A stretch of DNA of 64,000 nucleotides from Paenibacillus tyrphae (GCF_024158745.1 NZ_JAMZAW010000017.1:117695-181694), one strand, 5' to 3'; counted from the first letter of the stretch, positions 33,972-43,363 are shown. Notes: a model not told the origin generated them from the sequence alone. Numbers and translations are program-made.

Positions 33972-34892
33972 CTACACCTCCGTTGTCTCTTCAACCTGTG
34001 GCTCATCCGGCGGGGGAAAAGCCGGCAAGGACGGTACCTGCTGGCGGGATTTGTCTGCCGTCTTCCAAGGATGGCGCTCGTCGATCCATTTGCGGATTAA
34101 CGCATTGACCAACGACGCCGACTTGGTCGGAAGCTGGTGGCCGACCTTGGGCAAGAAATGCAGCGTGCTGTCGGGCAGTCTGTGGTGAAGGATATGGGCA
34201 TACCGGTGAAATTCTTTATCTTTCACCCCGTATAGGAGCAGGACCGGCGTTTGAATCTGCCCCAGCTTCTCCGTGCAGTTGTACGTCAGGCTGCACTTGA
34301 AGTAGTCGTTCACGTTCCGCAGCTGTCCTTCCTTGGCCGTATGGTAAAGACGCCGGAACGTCTTCCATTTGTTCGAATTGCCCCAAGCGATAACCGCCGC
34401 GACAATCCGCTTGGCGCGAAGCCCCATCAGCCCGACCGCCGCCCAAACCTCGCTGCGCCGGTACCAGTCGCTTAACTCCGACATGCCGCTGATCAGAATC
34501 CCTCCGTAGAACCGGTCGGGATAGCGGAGCATCGCTTCCAGCGCAACCGATCCGCCGGTAGAATACCCGCACAAATAAGCTTTTTTCAACTCCAAATGGT
34601 CGAGCAGCCCGCGAATGTCTTCCGCCACCAGGCTGTATGTAAGTCGCTCCGAAGACTGCCCGCTCTGTCCGTGGCCTCTAATGTCGAACGCAATAATCTG
34701 GTACCTGCCCGAAAGATGCTCCAGTTGGTCCGCAAAATTGCTGCTCGTCAGCATCGGAGGATGAATGAACACGATCGGAACGCCGGAGCCTTTCACTTTA
34801 TAGTACAGCGTCGTTCCGTTAATCTTGGCAAATGGCACGACCGCTTCACCGCCTTCTTTTCCGAATTGGAAGGGAAATGCAATTACTAGCAT
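33972..34892 (-). CDS. Alpha/beta hydrolase
   Basis: A 306-aa alpha/beta-hydrolase-fold protein. Oxyanion region IVFIHPPML, DIRGHGQSGQS, nucleophile Ser in CGYSTGGSVALEA, acid Asp in LLYGVKDKEF, and His in KVGHQLPT. The lid region (about 150-210) contains WAAVGLMGLRAKRIVAAVIAW, which is hydrophobic. The C-terminus is an unusual charged/proline-rich tail (PSLPAFPPPDEPQVEETTEV) without similarity that I recognise. ATG 34892 follows AAGGGGAGG; an alternative GTG start about 18 codons inside would give the canonical beginning PFAKINGTTLYYK. Substrate unknown. Confidence 0.85.
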   Translation of the reverse strand: MLVIAFPFQFGKEGGEAVVPFAKINGTTLYYKVKGSGVPIVFIHPPMLTSSNFADQLEHLSGRYQIIAFDIRGHGQSGQSSERLTYSLVAEDIRGLLDHLELKKAYLCGYSTGGSVALEAMLRYPDRFYGGILISGMSELSDWYRRSEVWAAVGLMGLRAKRIVAAVIAWGNSNKWKTFRRLYHTAKEGQLRNVNDYFKCSLTYNCTEKLGQIQTPVLLLYGVKDKEFHRYAHILHHRLPDSTLHFLPKVGHQLPTKSASLVNALIRKWIDERHPWKTADKSRQQVPSLPAFPPPDEPQVEETTEV

Positions 34893-34941
34893 GCCCCTCC
34901 CCTTCGCAAAAGATGCGTGCTCACGGTTCCATCATTAACGC

Positions 34942-34983
34942 AAAAAAACCGGCCGTTCCGCCATTCGGCGAAAGCGACCGGCT
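34942..34983 (-). terminator. Terminator after the cheY-like gene
   Basis: Reading leftward: GCCGGTCG stem, internal CGCCGAATGGCG hairpin, CGGCCGG, then seven Ts. Confidence 0.8.
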
Positions 34984-35060
34984 TTTCATTTATAAAGAAG
35001 GGATGCGATTCGAGCCCGTTATGGATACGGCGGCCGGTAACCCTGCTTCCGCCGGACGTA

Positions 35061-35423
35061 TTACAAGCCAAGCACCTTGTTGACCGACTCGATGACGCGG
35101 TCTTTTTGAAACGGCTTGACGACAAAATCTTTCGCTCCCGCCGTAATAGCTTCCAGTACCATGCCCTTTTGGCCCATGGCCGAACACATAATGATCTTCG
35201 CGTTCGGGTCGTGCTTGCGGATTTCTTTGACCGCTCCAACCCCGTCCAGCTCCGGCATCGTAATATCCATCGTGACCAGGTCGGGCCGAGCGGACAAATA
35301 GGTGTTGACCGCCTCCATACCGTTCGTCGCTTCCGCCACCACTTCGTGTCCTTCCTCCGTCAGCATCGTTCGCAGCATCATCCGCATGAAAGCGGCATCA
35401 TCGACAACCATTACTTTAGCCAT
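35061..35423 (-). CDS. cheY: CheY-like single-domain response regulator
   Basis: A 120-aa stand-alone receiver. Acidic pair in VVDDAAFMR, phospho-Asp in LVTMDITMPELDGV, Ser in IIMCSAMGQ, Lys in FVVKPFQKDRV. This is very close to Bacillota CheY, which binds FliM when phosphorylated to alter flagellar rotation. The start is taken at ATG 35423 (MAKVMVVDD), which gives the standard CheY N-terminus; an extension to 35438 is possible. It is not in a che operon here. The chemoreceptor genes at 52.5-56 kb are the only other chemotaxis genes in the window. Confidence 0.88.
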   Translation of the reverse strand: MAKVMVVDDAAFMRMMLRTMLTEEGHEVVAEATNGMEAVNTYLSARPDLVTMDITMPELDGVGAVKEIRKHDPNAKIIMCSAMGQKGMVLEAITAGAKDFVVKPFQKDRVIESVNKVLGL

Positions 35424-35562
35424 AGGCAGAACCCCCAACCTTCTAAGGTGATGTTATATCTCTATTATGACAGAGCTTTATTAAGAAACTATTAGGATAA
35501 GGAACAATTTGTCCCTTTTTTTGCCGAAAATCATGAAAAACATATAATAACCGCCTAATACG

Positions 35563-35742
35563 TCACGGGACCTGCTGCTCTTCCCACTGCTCCTTTGTTC
35601 CATTCGCATTCCCAATAGCGCCAGATGAAGTACCTAAGTCATGAATCATTTGGACATGGGTTGGAACATCCGTTCTTTGTCCATTCGCTTCAATATATTT
35701 AAAAACCATGGGACCGGAAATGTTGCTGCTGGACGTCATTAT
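35563..35742 (-). pseudogene. Polymorphic-toxin-like C-terminal remnant
   Basis: An open frame without any start codon near its beginning encodes VQQQHFRSHGFKYIEANG, then QRTDVPTHVQMIHDLG, then SSGAIGNANGTKEQWEEQQVP and stop. The compact His/Asn/Gly-rich composition resembles the tail of a secreted nuclease-type toxin module. It lies directly downstream of the immunity-like gene in an AT-rich patch. Probably a displaced toxin fragment; identification is tentative. Confidence 0.45.
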
Positions 35743-35764
35743 TTCATCTATACTTTTGGGAGTT

Positions 35765-36130
35765 TTAATGATGTTGGATTAAGACCAAAATAGCAGTTCC
35801 TCTTTCACTTTCCCAAAGCTCAACAAAAAAGCAGTATCCATTAGGGAAATCATCTAAATACGCTTCATCTTCAAGAGAGATATTATTTTTATATCTTGTA
35901 TTCCATTTAGACTTAACATCATTTATCGATAAACACTCTAATTTGCTTATTCGTTCCGTTTGATAGTTACAGATAAATACTTTTTCTACCTCGCCATTAA
36001 TAATCATTTGTCCAAGTTCCTGTAGCGTAGGATTGTCAGTGTGAATTTTACTTGAAACTAATATTTCATCGTTATAAATCTGATTTTTTTCTTTGTCTAT
36101 GAAATAGCCTTTTTTTATCATAATGCTCAA
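35765..36130 (-). CDS. Hypothetical protein, immunity-like, AT-rich
   Basis: A 121-aa protein I cannot assign to a family. It is acidic with alternating strands and helices ([71 protein letters not shown]), the profile of many small immunity proteins of contact-dependent toxins. Base composition is far more AT-rich than the neighbours, suggesting horizontal acquisition, and a toxin-like remnant follows at 35563-35742. No signal peptide or membrane segment is visible. ATG 36130 has no strong ribosome-binding site. Confidence 0.55.
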   Translation of the reverse strand: MSIMIKKGYFIDKEKNQIYNDEILVSSKIHTDNPTLQELGQMIINGEVEKVFICNYQTERISKLECLSINDVKSKWNTRYKNNISLEDEAYLDDFPNGYCFFVELWESERGTAILVLIQHH

Positions 36131-36256
36131 CCCTTTATGTTTATTGTTGGTCTAAATACTAAACTTGGATAGACGCATACTGGCACCCGTCCTGTATAAT
36201 CTTGTGGCAGTAAAAATGTATGGGTCGGCCTCTCCCTAATTTTATCATTCCAGTAC

Positions 36257-36295
36257 AAAAAAAGCCGGGTTCTCGTGAACAAGAGAACGACCGGC
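36257..36295 (-). terminator. Terminator after the cotF-like gene
   Basis: Leftward reading: GCCGGTCGTTCTC stem with GAGAACCCGGC, then seven Ts. Confidence 0.75.
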
Positions 36296-36317
36296 TTCCC
36301 GAAAGCAGCAGGGACTA

Positions 36318-36899
36318 TTATTGAAAATGCGTCTGGTAAGGCTGCTGCGGCTCCGCAGGCTGCACGGCTTGGATCATGGTGCGCATCGTATGGTCGGCCA
36401 GCTGCGGGGCTTGGTAAAAGCCCTTGTAGTTCATGTACTGGAACAGCTCCCAAGCCATCTCCTGGCAGATGTTCGCCGAGGTCGCATGGTACTGGCGAAT
36501 TTGCGGATCTACACATTCGCAGGCCCACAGCATGGCGACAGCCGAGCCGGTTTTGTGCAGGTTCAGCGCAATTGTCGCGATGGACAGATCCGACAGCTGC
36601 GTAGCGTTCGGATTCGGCCCAGGCATGGACGGCTTCTGTAGTCCGACTTGAGGTCTTTCGTAAATACGTAGCTCCGGCGTATGCGGCGTCATAGCGATGC
36701 CTCGGCCTTGCAGCAGGTTAATGCCGTAATCGTAGCCCTCCAGCATCCGTCGCTGCTGATTGAACAAAATATCTTTCAAGTGCGTATCCTGCGCCATCGC
36801 AAAAAGAACGCCGTACAGTTCGATGTGCGCCGCTTTCGTGCGGACTGCCTCTTGGGTTTCCAGAAATTCGTGGGCGGCAAAACGTTGCTGCGTGTGCAT
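36318..36899 (-). CDS. Spore coat protein, CotF family
   Basis: A 193-aa CotF-like coat protein. The ferritin-like helical core is visible in EFLETQEAVRTKAAHIELYGVLFAMAQDTHLKDILFNQQRRMLEGYDYGINLLQ, followed by DLSIATIALNLHKTGSAVAMLWACECVDPQIRQYHATSANICQEMAWELFQYMNYKGFYQAPQL, the strongly conserved second half. ATG 36899 (CAGGAGGTTTTT) is clear; a longer upstream frame is open but has no ribosome-binding site. It marks the organism as a spore former. Expression is expected in the mother cell from a late sigma factor, which I did not pinpoint. Confidence 0.85.
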   Translation of the reverse strand: MHTQQRFAAHEFLETQEAVRTKAAHIELYGVLFAMAQDTHLKDILFNQQRRMLEGYDYGINLLQGRGIAMTPHTPELRIYERPQVGLQKPSMPGPNPNATQLSDLSIATIALNLHKTGSAVAMLWACECVDPQIRQYHATSANICQEMAWELFQYMNYKGFYQAPQLADHTMRTMIQAVQPAEPQQPYQTHFQ

Positions 36900-37073
36900 A
36901 AAAACCTCCTGAACTGGAATGGATATTCGGAACATCGATAGTATGTCCAAGGATTGGAAACGATTATGCGCCATACATCCAAAATTTTGCAGACAGCCGC
37001 AACCTGCTGTGTCCTCGCCGCGTCTAATGTGATAGATTTCACAAGGAAAATTCGATGTCTCTTCCTTCTCGCG

Positions 37074-37107
37074 AAAAAATAAGCCGGTCCCATGAGGAAC
37101 CGGCTTT
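37074..37107 (-). terminator. Terminator after the stalk-domain gene
   Basis: AAGCCGGT and ACCGGCTT arms with a 9- to 10-nt loop; leftward T-run. Confidence 0.7.
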
Positions 37108-37111
37108 CAGC

Positions 37112-37747
37112 CTAGTTTGCAGCGGCGGACCCGCTTGTGGAGCCGTCGGGGTATACGGTGAACGAAGAAACGCTGCGGGTGCCGTCCGCGGCTTTCTTCA
37201 CCGTCCACAGCTCGTACCGGTCGACTTGTCCGCCTGCGTTCCAACGAATGAACAGCTGGCCCTCCAAGTCTCCGCGTCGCAAGCCTTCGGCGTCGGCGCT
37301 CAGACCGCCGCTACTGTAGCCGGCCGATGCTCCGAAATCGTAGCGCCACAACTGCTGCTTGGAGCTGTCGATCAGCGTCAGGAAAGACGGTTCGCCCAGC
37401 ACGCTCTTCACGTCTTTGGCCTCCATACCGCGTTCGAGGCGGTACGTTGCCGCCCATATTTTTTTCTGTGCATCGCTGGCGTTCTTCGGCTCGGAAACAA
37501 CCGAGACGGTGCGGGCTTCTTCGTTATAGGCAGCCCCGGCCCCCAAGTTTTCGGCCATGAAGCGAAGCGGCACATATGTATGGCCGTCATAATTCAAAAT
37601 CGCGAACCGGGAGCCCGTATCGCGAACCTCTCCATTGAATTGCATTTTTACGGGAAACAGCGTCGCCCGGATTTCGTCCGAGGCGTAAACAGCGGTAGAA
37701 GCGGCAAGCACGGCTCCGCAGAGCAGTCCAAGTATAAATTTTTTCAT
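37112..37747 (-). CDS. Secreted stalk-domain (copper amine oxidase N-like) protein
   Basis: A 211-aa exported protein: signal peptide MKKFILGLLCGAVLAASTAVYA, then a short copper-amine-oxidase-N-like stalk domain with the signature GHTYVPLRFMAENLGAGAAYNEEARTVSV (about residues 55-85). The second half (LERGMEAKDVKSVLGEPSFLTLIDSSKQQLWRYDFG) looks like a small BamE/SmpA-like outer domain, as found in other Bacillota cell-surface proteins. The stalk name is historical and does not imply oxidase activity. ATG follows AAGGAGG. Monogenic, with its own terminator. Confidence 0.75.
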   Translation of the reverse strand: MKKFILGLLCGAVLAASTAVYASDEIRATLFPVKMQFNGEVRDTGSRFAILNYDGHTYVPLRFMAENLGAGAAYNEEARTVSVVSEPKNASDAQKKIWAATYRLERGMEAKDVKSVLGEPSFLTLIDSSKQQLWRYDFGASAGYSSGGLSADAEGLRRGDLEGQLFIRWNAGGQVDRYELWTVKKAADGTRSVSSFTVYPDGSTSGSAAAN

Positions 37748-38005
37748 GAGTACCTCCTTGGATTCGTTGTTGCGTTCTATTCATTATACTAGGGATAAGA
37801 CGAGGTTGGCATGGAAAAAGGTTGCAAAATTGTTAACCGAGTGGGCGGACTTATGGAGAATGGAACTCTTTCGTTTGGGGAAACGAAACGGGCGGGGGTT
37901 AGTTGCTGAGGCAGCTTGCGAGAGCGGGACTGGGCTTAAAGTGACTTGGACCGTGGACCCGAAAGCAGAGTGAGGTGCTTGCAGCGGCATCCGGGCAGCA
38001 TACGC

Positions 38006-38044
38006 AAAAACCCGGAACGCGCACAAGAGCAGCGCAGTCCGGGT
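38006..38044 (-). terminator. Terminator of the polysaccharide operon
   Basis: Leftward reading: ACCCGGACTGCGC, loop, GCGCGTTCCGGGT, then Ts; it follows the last gene of the six-gene operon. Confidence 0.8.
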
Positions 38045-38053
38045 CTCGCTCAT

Positions 38054-39751
38054 TTATAAAACCGACAGCATCGTGTCCATCAGGGCCGGCTTCAGCCGCA
38101 TGCTTAGCCGCAGCGGCCCGCCCCCAGAAGGAGCCGGGCATTCCACGAATGCCTCTTGTTCCTTTAAGGTTAGCTTGTAGCTGCACGAAACGCGCTCCTC
38201 GGCGAATGTACATACCGCCAGCGCCCCTGCTTGGCACAAGGACTCGAAATCGATCGTCCGGTTTATCCCGCTGTAGAAAACACAATCCACGTACAGGCGG
38301 TCCCCCTCGCGGCTCCATTCCCAGCGAGCCGATTCCTCGCCCAGCGACGCGAACACGGGCCGGATAGTAAGCACATGGCGGCCAACCGTCACATACAGCT
38401 CCCCATGAAGATCCTGCTCCACCTTCGCTTCGCCTCCGCCGATCTCAAACCGCAGCCGAAGGTCCTCGGCTTCGATCGATCCGCGAATCCGGTCCAGACT
38501 GTTGTGTGTGTCGCCGCCGTTCGTGCTGAAACCGATGCCGAAGAGGACCCGGTTTTTCCGCTGCACGGAAGTAAAGACGGCGGCGGCATAATCGTAGCCG
38601 TCATGCAGGCAGCGCAGCCACACATAGGACGTGCCGTGCTCGCCGGATAGATAAGCCAGCAGATTGCGGCGTTGATTCCACATGTTTTCGCGGCTGACCG
38701 AGCCGATGCACAACGTTTCGGTTTGGTAGAACGACGCTCTTTTCTCAATGCCCTTGGCCTCGTTCCGATAAAAAACTTGGTCGTGAGTGCGGACGGACGG
38801 TTCCGTAAACAGAGGTACAACTTCGTCCGGGCACCCGATCGGACTGCCGTACCACTGCGGATCGTAAGCAAGCTCTTCCTCCGTCAGCCATTCCACGCGG
38901 CCCTGCAGCGCGATCTGAAGAAAGGACCGCACGGAGGGCGACAACGTCGTGTCGTAGCTTCGGGCATGCGGGCCGCCCCATTGACGGGTTGCCGGATGAA
39001 AATGCTTGGCAACCGACTCCCACGCCAAACGGAGCAGCTTCGCGGCAAGCGTCTTGATTTCCGGCGATTGCGCCCAGGCGTACAAATCCGACAGTTCGAC
39101 AAGAGCGACCTTCGTATAGGTCGGGCTGTTGTATTCCTCGAACGCCCCAAGGCGCATCGTATATTCGTAAAAGGCTTGCAGCCGCTGCCTACCGTAGGCG
39201 GCAAAAGCTTCCTGCCCGTACGTTTCGCCGGCGATTAACGTGACAAAAGCGCCCATGATCGCGATGTTGGTGTATCCCGGCCCCACATTGCGCGCGATAA
39301 TCGCTTCGCAGGCACGAAACACCGCTTCACGCAGCCGTTCCTTCAACGCTTCGGGAAGCCGGTCTTCGTGTTTGCGCACAGCCAGCAGCAGCCGTTTGCC
39401 GCAGAAGTCGGCCCAATTCCAGTCAGGCGGGCGCATGTCGCCGTGCGGCTCCTCAAAAAACCACGACCAGATGCCGTACGTCGGCAGGCCGCGGTCTGTC
39501 TCCTGGAGCGCGATAACACGGTCCAGAATCGCGCAGGCCCGCTCCAGCCCCGCTTCCCCGCCGCCGTCCAGCAGGGCAACGGCATACCCGAGCGATTCCC
39601 GGGTCGGATGCACGAAAGGAACATCCTTCAGCGTCGTATGGTAGCCCGGACTGCTGAACGGAACGCGCAGCAGCCGCAGGTCCTCGCTATACTCCTGCTT
39701 CTGCAGCCACCGCTGCAGAAGCCTCCGCTCCAGATCGGAATGGGTACGCAT
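38054..39751 (-). CDS. Uncharacterised intracellular alpha-toroid protein, polysaccharide-lyase-like
   Basis: A 565-aa protein without a signal peptide. The N-terminal 330 residues look like an alpha/alpha toroid: repeated helix pairs, SWFFEEPHGDMRPPDWNWADFCGKRLLLA, NVGPGYTNIAIMGAFV, and GAFEEYNSPTYTKVALVELSDLYAW with N-S-P-T-Y as the likely active-site stretch. The C-terminal 230 residues are beta-rich (LRLRFEIGGGEAKVEQDLHGELYVTVGRHVLTIRP). This toroid-plus-sheet plan is that of heparinase II/III-, alginate- and related lyases, but I do not recognise a named family. As the last gene of the GH105 operon it would act on imported oligosaccharides in the cytoplasm. Confidence is in the gene, not the activity. 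Confidence 0.6.
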   Translation of the reverse strand: MRTHSDLERRLLQRWLQKQEYSEDLRLLRVPFSSPGYHTTLKDVPFVHPTRESLGYAVALLDGGGEAGLERACAILDRVIALQETDRGLPTYGIWSWFFEEPHGDMRPPDWNWADFCGKRLLLAVRKHEDRLPEALKERLREAVFRACEAIIARNVGPGYTNIAIMGAFVTLIAGETYGQEAFAAYGRQRLQAFYEYTMRLGAFEEYNSPTYTKVALVELSDLYAWAQSPEIKTLAAKLLRLAWESVAKHFHPATRQWGGPHARSYDTTLSPSVRSFLQIALQGRVEWLTEEELAYDPQWYGSPIGCPDEVVPLFTEPSVRTHDQVFYRNEAKGIEKRASFYQTETLCIGSVSRENMWNQRRNLLAYLSGEHGTSYVWLRCLHDGYDYAAAVFTSVQRKNRVLFGIGFSTNGGDTHNSLDRIRGSIEAEDLRLRFEIGGGEAKVEQDLHGELYVTVGRHVLTIRPVFASLGEESARWEWSREGDRLYVDCVFYSGINRTIDFESLCQAGALAVCTFAEERVSCSYKLTLKEQEAFVECPAPSGGGPLRLSMRLKPALMDTMLSVL

Positions 39752-39790
39752 AGTTTCTCTCCGTCCTTCTCTATACTTATGGTTTTAGTT

Positions 39791-42700
39791 TTACTCACGC
39801 GGCTGCGGAGCTTCTCCGGCTGCCGCCCACATCGCAGCCGCCTCGGCCGCTCCCGCCGGACGGCCGTCGATATAAGCTTTGCGGCCCGCTTTATCGACGA
39901 AGAGCGCGCGCCCTTCCGCAAGCAGCAGCAGCATGCCCTCGTCCTCGACAACCAAAGCGCGCAGCACGTCGGTTCGGCCCGCGTATTTCGCGATCGGCCT
40001 TGTGCGGAAGCCGGTGGCGGAAGCGTTCGATTCGATTTTGCTCACAAAATAAACCCAGTCTCCCGCTTGGTATTGCGCTGCCGCGCCGTCCGTAAGCTGC
40101 ACCATCAGCTTGTCGGTGTTGGCAAACTGCACGATCGTGCCGTTATTGTCAGAGGTCCGCACGTTCGTCGGGTCCCACAGCGCCTTCGTATACAAATCAT
40201 CCATCACTTTGCCGTTGGCCGTCACAAAGCCCGCGCTTAGCTTGTCGAGGTCGGCCTTCGACAGCCACGTCGGCTTGGCCGCTCCGCCGCCCGGCGCGTT
40301 CTCGGCCTTCAGCAGCGGCCAGCCGCTCACCCTCGCGCTGCCTGCCACCATCGCAGGAGTCACCGCCGAGCCGCCATCCGCGCTAAGATCGAGCAGCGGG
40401 CTGCCGTCCACCGCATACAAGCCGTTGATGCGCACCCGGTCCGGCTCCAGCGCGCCGGGAATGTAAGGCCGGTTCGGCACGGACATGTAAGGCAGGCCGA
40501 TCAGTTGGTTCAGCGACGTGTAGCTTTGCGCCTTGCCCATCCGCACGGCGAGCACGTTGTACAGAGACGTGCCGTTCGTCACGTAATATTGCTGCGTCAG
40601 GTTCGCCCCGTCACCGGGACCGCCGACGCTGCCGGTATCCTTGCGGATGTAATATCGCGGCGTGGACCAATTGTCCGTCGTCCGCTTCACATCGTTATAT
40701 TGCTTCTTGCCCGCCGCATCCGTCGCATACCAGCCGATGAGCCGGTCGACCTTCGGAAAGCCGGGCTTATCCGGATCGGCAGTACCCGTGTCGAGCAGAT
40801 GCTCGGTGAAATCCGTGCCGGATACGGACAAGTTCAACGGCTGCTTATTGTCGTTTTTGAAGTAGACGGACACTTGCCCTTTGCGCAAATTATACTCTTC
40901 CAGCTTCTGCTGCTCGCTGCGGTTCCACGGGTACTTTTGCAGCATCCGGTGCATCGCGACCGGCCCGTGCACGGCAATGTGCCCGAGATTGGCCGTATCG
41001 CCATAGGACGGCGTCGTCGAACCGAACGATTTGATCAGGAAACGGCCCACATCGGCCTTGAGCGCATCGCCCCAATACGATAGCCCGGAGAAGTTCCCCA
41101 TATTAAAAGCCGAGCCGCCGCCTTCGTTGTGCCGCGAGCCTGCAAAAATCCATCCGTCCGCCGCCAGCCGCGCATTGAAATAGTCGGCCATCTCCATTCC
41201 GTCCGCCCCAATGATCTGCTTCAGCTCGCCGAAAGCCGCGTCTCCGTCCGGGATCGATTCGACGATGTCCGCCAGATCGCTGAGCGATACGCCCGCGTAG
41301 CTGACGTCGAAGCCGTTGACCTCGTAAAAAATGTTCCGTCCGTCGACCAACTGCCGCGCTTGCACGCGCATGCCTTTGTCCGGCAAATTCGAGCCTGCCA
41401 GTCCCCGGATATAATAATCCGCGACTTCCTGCTTCAGCGCCGCATCGTCCTCGGCCACCGCCAGCTCCACTCCGCCGAGCAGGCCGACAAGTGCTTGGTT
41501 CATCGAGTTTTGCGTACTGAATTTCGTCACCCGGGTCAGCCAGCGCCACATCGAGTACGCTTTGTCCTTCGCCTGCGCCAGTTGGGTCTCGGTAAACAGC
41601 CCCTGTCCGTAGGTCAGCGCCGCCGCCAGATTATGAAGCCCAAACGCCGTCGTCGGATAATCCGCATTTGTCGTGCTGCCGCTGACACTGTACGGCACAT
41701 ACGCTTCCCCGCTGTTCGCTTTCCCGTCGAGCAAGCGGGACGCATTCGCAGGGTTATCGGTCGTCGTCACCCGCCGGTTCAAATAAAAATCAAGCGCGTC
41801 CTTCGCCCGCTTGGCAAGCGCCGCGTCCGTTTTTCCCGTGATGCTCCACATGTACGCAAGCAGTCCCGCCGAGCCGAAGCCCGCTTCTGTGCTGCTGTTC
41901 TGCTGGTCCACGCCGATGTAGGACATCTGATCGAATTGCACGGTGCCGACAGCCCGATCAATCATCAGCTCGCAGATGACGTAGTGCACCGGATAAGGCG
42001 TATCGAACACGCCGCCGATCTCGCTCCACTGCCCGTTGGTCGGCGCGCCATAAAAGGTGTGCTGCCCGATTTCCCGGTCCTTCATGTCCATAAATCGGAG
42101 CCGCATCGCCACGCCGCGGCCATCCTGCGCTGCAAAGCCGGGCTGCGTCTTGTACTTGACCGTCGCGATGCGGTAGTCGCCTCCGAACTGGCGCGCGCCG
42201 TTCGAGGACGCTTTCGCCGTCATCGTCAGCGCCGCCGCCGTGTCGGCCGACTTCGACGTCAGCGTGCCGTCTTTGCCGGCATAGCCGCCCGCCGCAGACC
42301 CGCTCCACGACTCGACGGCCGCACCGCCGAGCGGCTTCAGTGTCCACGCCGGGGAAGCAGCTTCAAAGCCGCCGTTCGGGAAGGCGGCCGTGCCCTTCGC
42401 CGCAGCGACGACGCCGTCGCTACTGGTCGTCGTATCGACGCGCATCAGCCGGATGCCGTCCCACTGCACCGTGCCCTTCGCCCGGTCGAGCCCGGCTTCG
42501 ACCCGGATGCTTGCCGCCTGCACGCCCGGCGTCGTCACCAGCCCGCGAAGCTCCTGCCAGCCGCCGCGGGCATAGACGGCATTCGTCACCGTGTACGGCG
42601 GTGCCAAGGGACTTCCCGCCTCGTCCAAGAAAGTCACCTGCGCGCAGACCCCTTGTCCTCCTTCGGAAGGGACGACCTGCTCAGCCTTGTAAAACGCGCT

Positions 42701-43282
42701 GAGAATCATCTTGCTGTTCGGCGCCACCGCCGCTTTCGTCGGCGTCGCATAGTCGACCAACACGTCGACCGGGTTCGCGATGGTTTGCGAAATCGCAGCG
42801 CTGCCATTTGTTACCGCTTCCATTTGCAGCAGCCTCAAGCCTTCCAGCGCGGCGTTTGCGTCGTTCACCCAGCGGATCGTCCCCGCCTCCGGCACGCCTC
42901 CTTGTCCGTCCGTTGCCGTCCAGCCGTCCGGCAGTGCGCCTGCGCCTTCTTCGAAGCCGAAGTTCGCCACAATGTTTCCTGCCGTCAAGCTGCCGGCAGC
43001 GGCGTTCACAACCACCTTCTGCGGAAAATTATCCGTCCGCCCGTCCGGCTGCTGGTTACCGAGCAGATTACGCTGAAAAAATTGCAGCTGCCGCTCCACG
43101 GAAGCCGCGTCCGGGAATACGTTGTCCACCCGGTCGTAAAACAAGCTCGTGTCCGGCGTCATCGCCGACGGAGCGACGGACGCCTGCGCCCCCATCGGAG
43201 CCAGCGCGGATAGCGCTGTCGTCCCTGCGACCAGCGCCGACAACCAGCGCAGCCGTCCTCTGCCTTTGCTTCCCTTGTTCAT
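39791..43282 (-). CDS. Giant secreted polysaccharide-lyase-like protein with two CBM-like modules
   Basis: A 1163-aa exported protein. Signal peptide: basic N-region, WLSALVAGTTALSALAPMGAQAS. Two carbohydrate-binding-like beta-sandwich modules follow: NIVANFGFEEGAGALPDGW...WDGIRLMRV (about 95-275) and FPNGGFEAASPAWTL...FDQMSYIGV (about 300-465). Then an alpha-toroid (SAGLLAYMWSITGKTDAALAKRAKDALDFYLNRR through GSRHNEGGGSAFNMGNFSGLSYWGDALKAD and NLGHIAVHGPVAMHRML), and a C-terminal antiparallel beta domain. The architecture matches secreted polysaccharide lyases, though it is not a clean match to PL8. The start is ATG 43282 (GGGAGG 7 nt upstream). With the neighbouring GH105 it probably starts depolymerisation of an acidic polysaccharide. 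Confidence 0.7.
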   Translation of the reverse strand: MNKGSKGRGRLRWLSALVAGTTALSALAPMGAQASVAPSAMTPDTSLFYDRVDNVFPDAASVERQLQFFQRNLLGNQQPDGRTDNFPQKVVVNAAAGSLTAGNIVANFGFEEGAGALPDGWTATDGQGGVPEAGTIRWVNDANAALEGLRLLQMEAVTNGSAAISQTIANPVDVLVDYATPTKAAVAPNSKMILSAFYKAEQVVPSEGGQGVCAQVTFLDEAGSPLAPPYTVTNAVYARGGWQELRGLVTTPGVQAASIRVEAGLDRAKGTVQWDGIRLMRVDTTTSSDGVVAAAKGTAAFPNGGFEAASPAWTLKPLGGAAVESWSGSAAGGYAGKDGTLTSKSADTAAALTMTAKASSNGARQFGGDYRIATVKYKTQPGFAAQDGRGVAMRLRFMDMKDREIGQHTFYGAPTNGQWSEIGGVFDTPYPVHYVICELMIDRAVGTVQFDQMSYIGVDQQNSSTEAGFGSAGLLAYMWSITGKTDAALAKRAKDALDFYLNRRVTTTDNPANASRLLDGKANSGEAYVPYSVSGSTTNADYPTTAFGLHNLAAALTYGQGLFTETQLAQAKDKAYSMWRWLTRVTKFSTQNSMNQALVGLLGGVELAVAEDDAALKQEVADYYIRGLAGSNLPDKGMRVQARQLVDGRNIFYEVNGFDVSYAGVSLSDLADIVESIPDGDAAFGELKQIIGADGMEMADYFNARLAADGWIFAGSRHNEGGGSAFNMGNFSGLSYWGDALKADVGRFLIKSFGSTTPSYGDTANLGHIAVHGPVAMHRMLQKYPWNRSEQQKLEEYNLRKGQVSVYFKNDNKQPLNLSVSGTDFTEHLLDTGTADPDKPGFPKVDRLIGWYATDAAGKKQYNDVKRTTDNWSTPRYYIRKDTGSVGGPGDGANLTQQYYVTNGTSLYNVLAVRMGKAQSYTSLNQLIGLPYMSVPNRPYIPGALEPDRVRINGLYAVDGSPLLDLSADGGSAVTPAMVAGSARVSGWPLLKAENAPGGGAAKPTWLSKADLDKLSAGFVTANGKVMDDLYTKALWDPTNVRTSDNNGTIVQFANTDKLMVQLTDGAAAQYQAGDWVYFVSKIESNASATGFRTRPIAKYAGRTDVLRALVVEDEGMLLLLAEGRALFVDKAGRKAYIDGRPAGAAEAAAMWAAAGEAPQPRE

Positions 43283-43363
43283 CTTCGTCCCTCCCGACTG
43301 GTCTCGCCTTGCCAAACCGAGAACTCCTCCGCCTGCCCCGTAGGAGCGGGCGAGGAGCTTCAT

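Noticed and set aside
37811..37909. A 32-codon ORF starting MEKGCKIVNRV
   Set aside because: No ribosome-binding site and no recognisable content, in a gap between two leftward transcripts.
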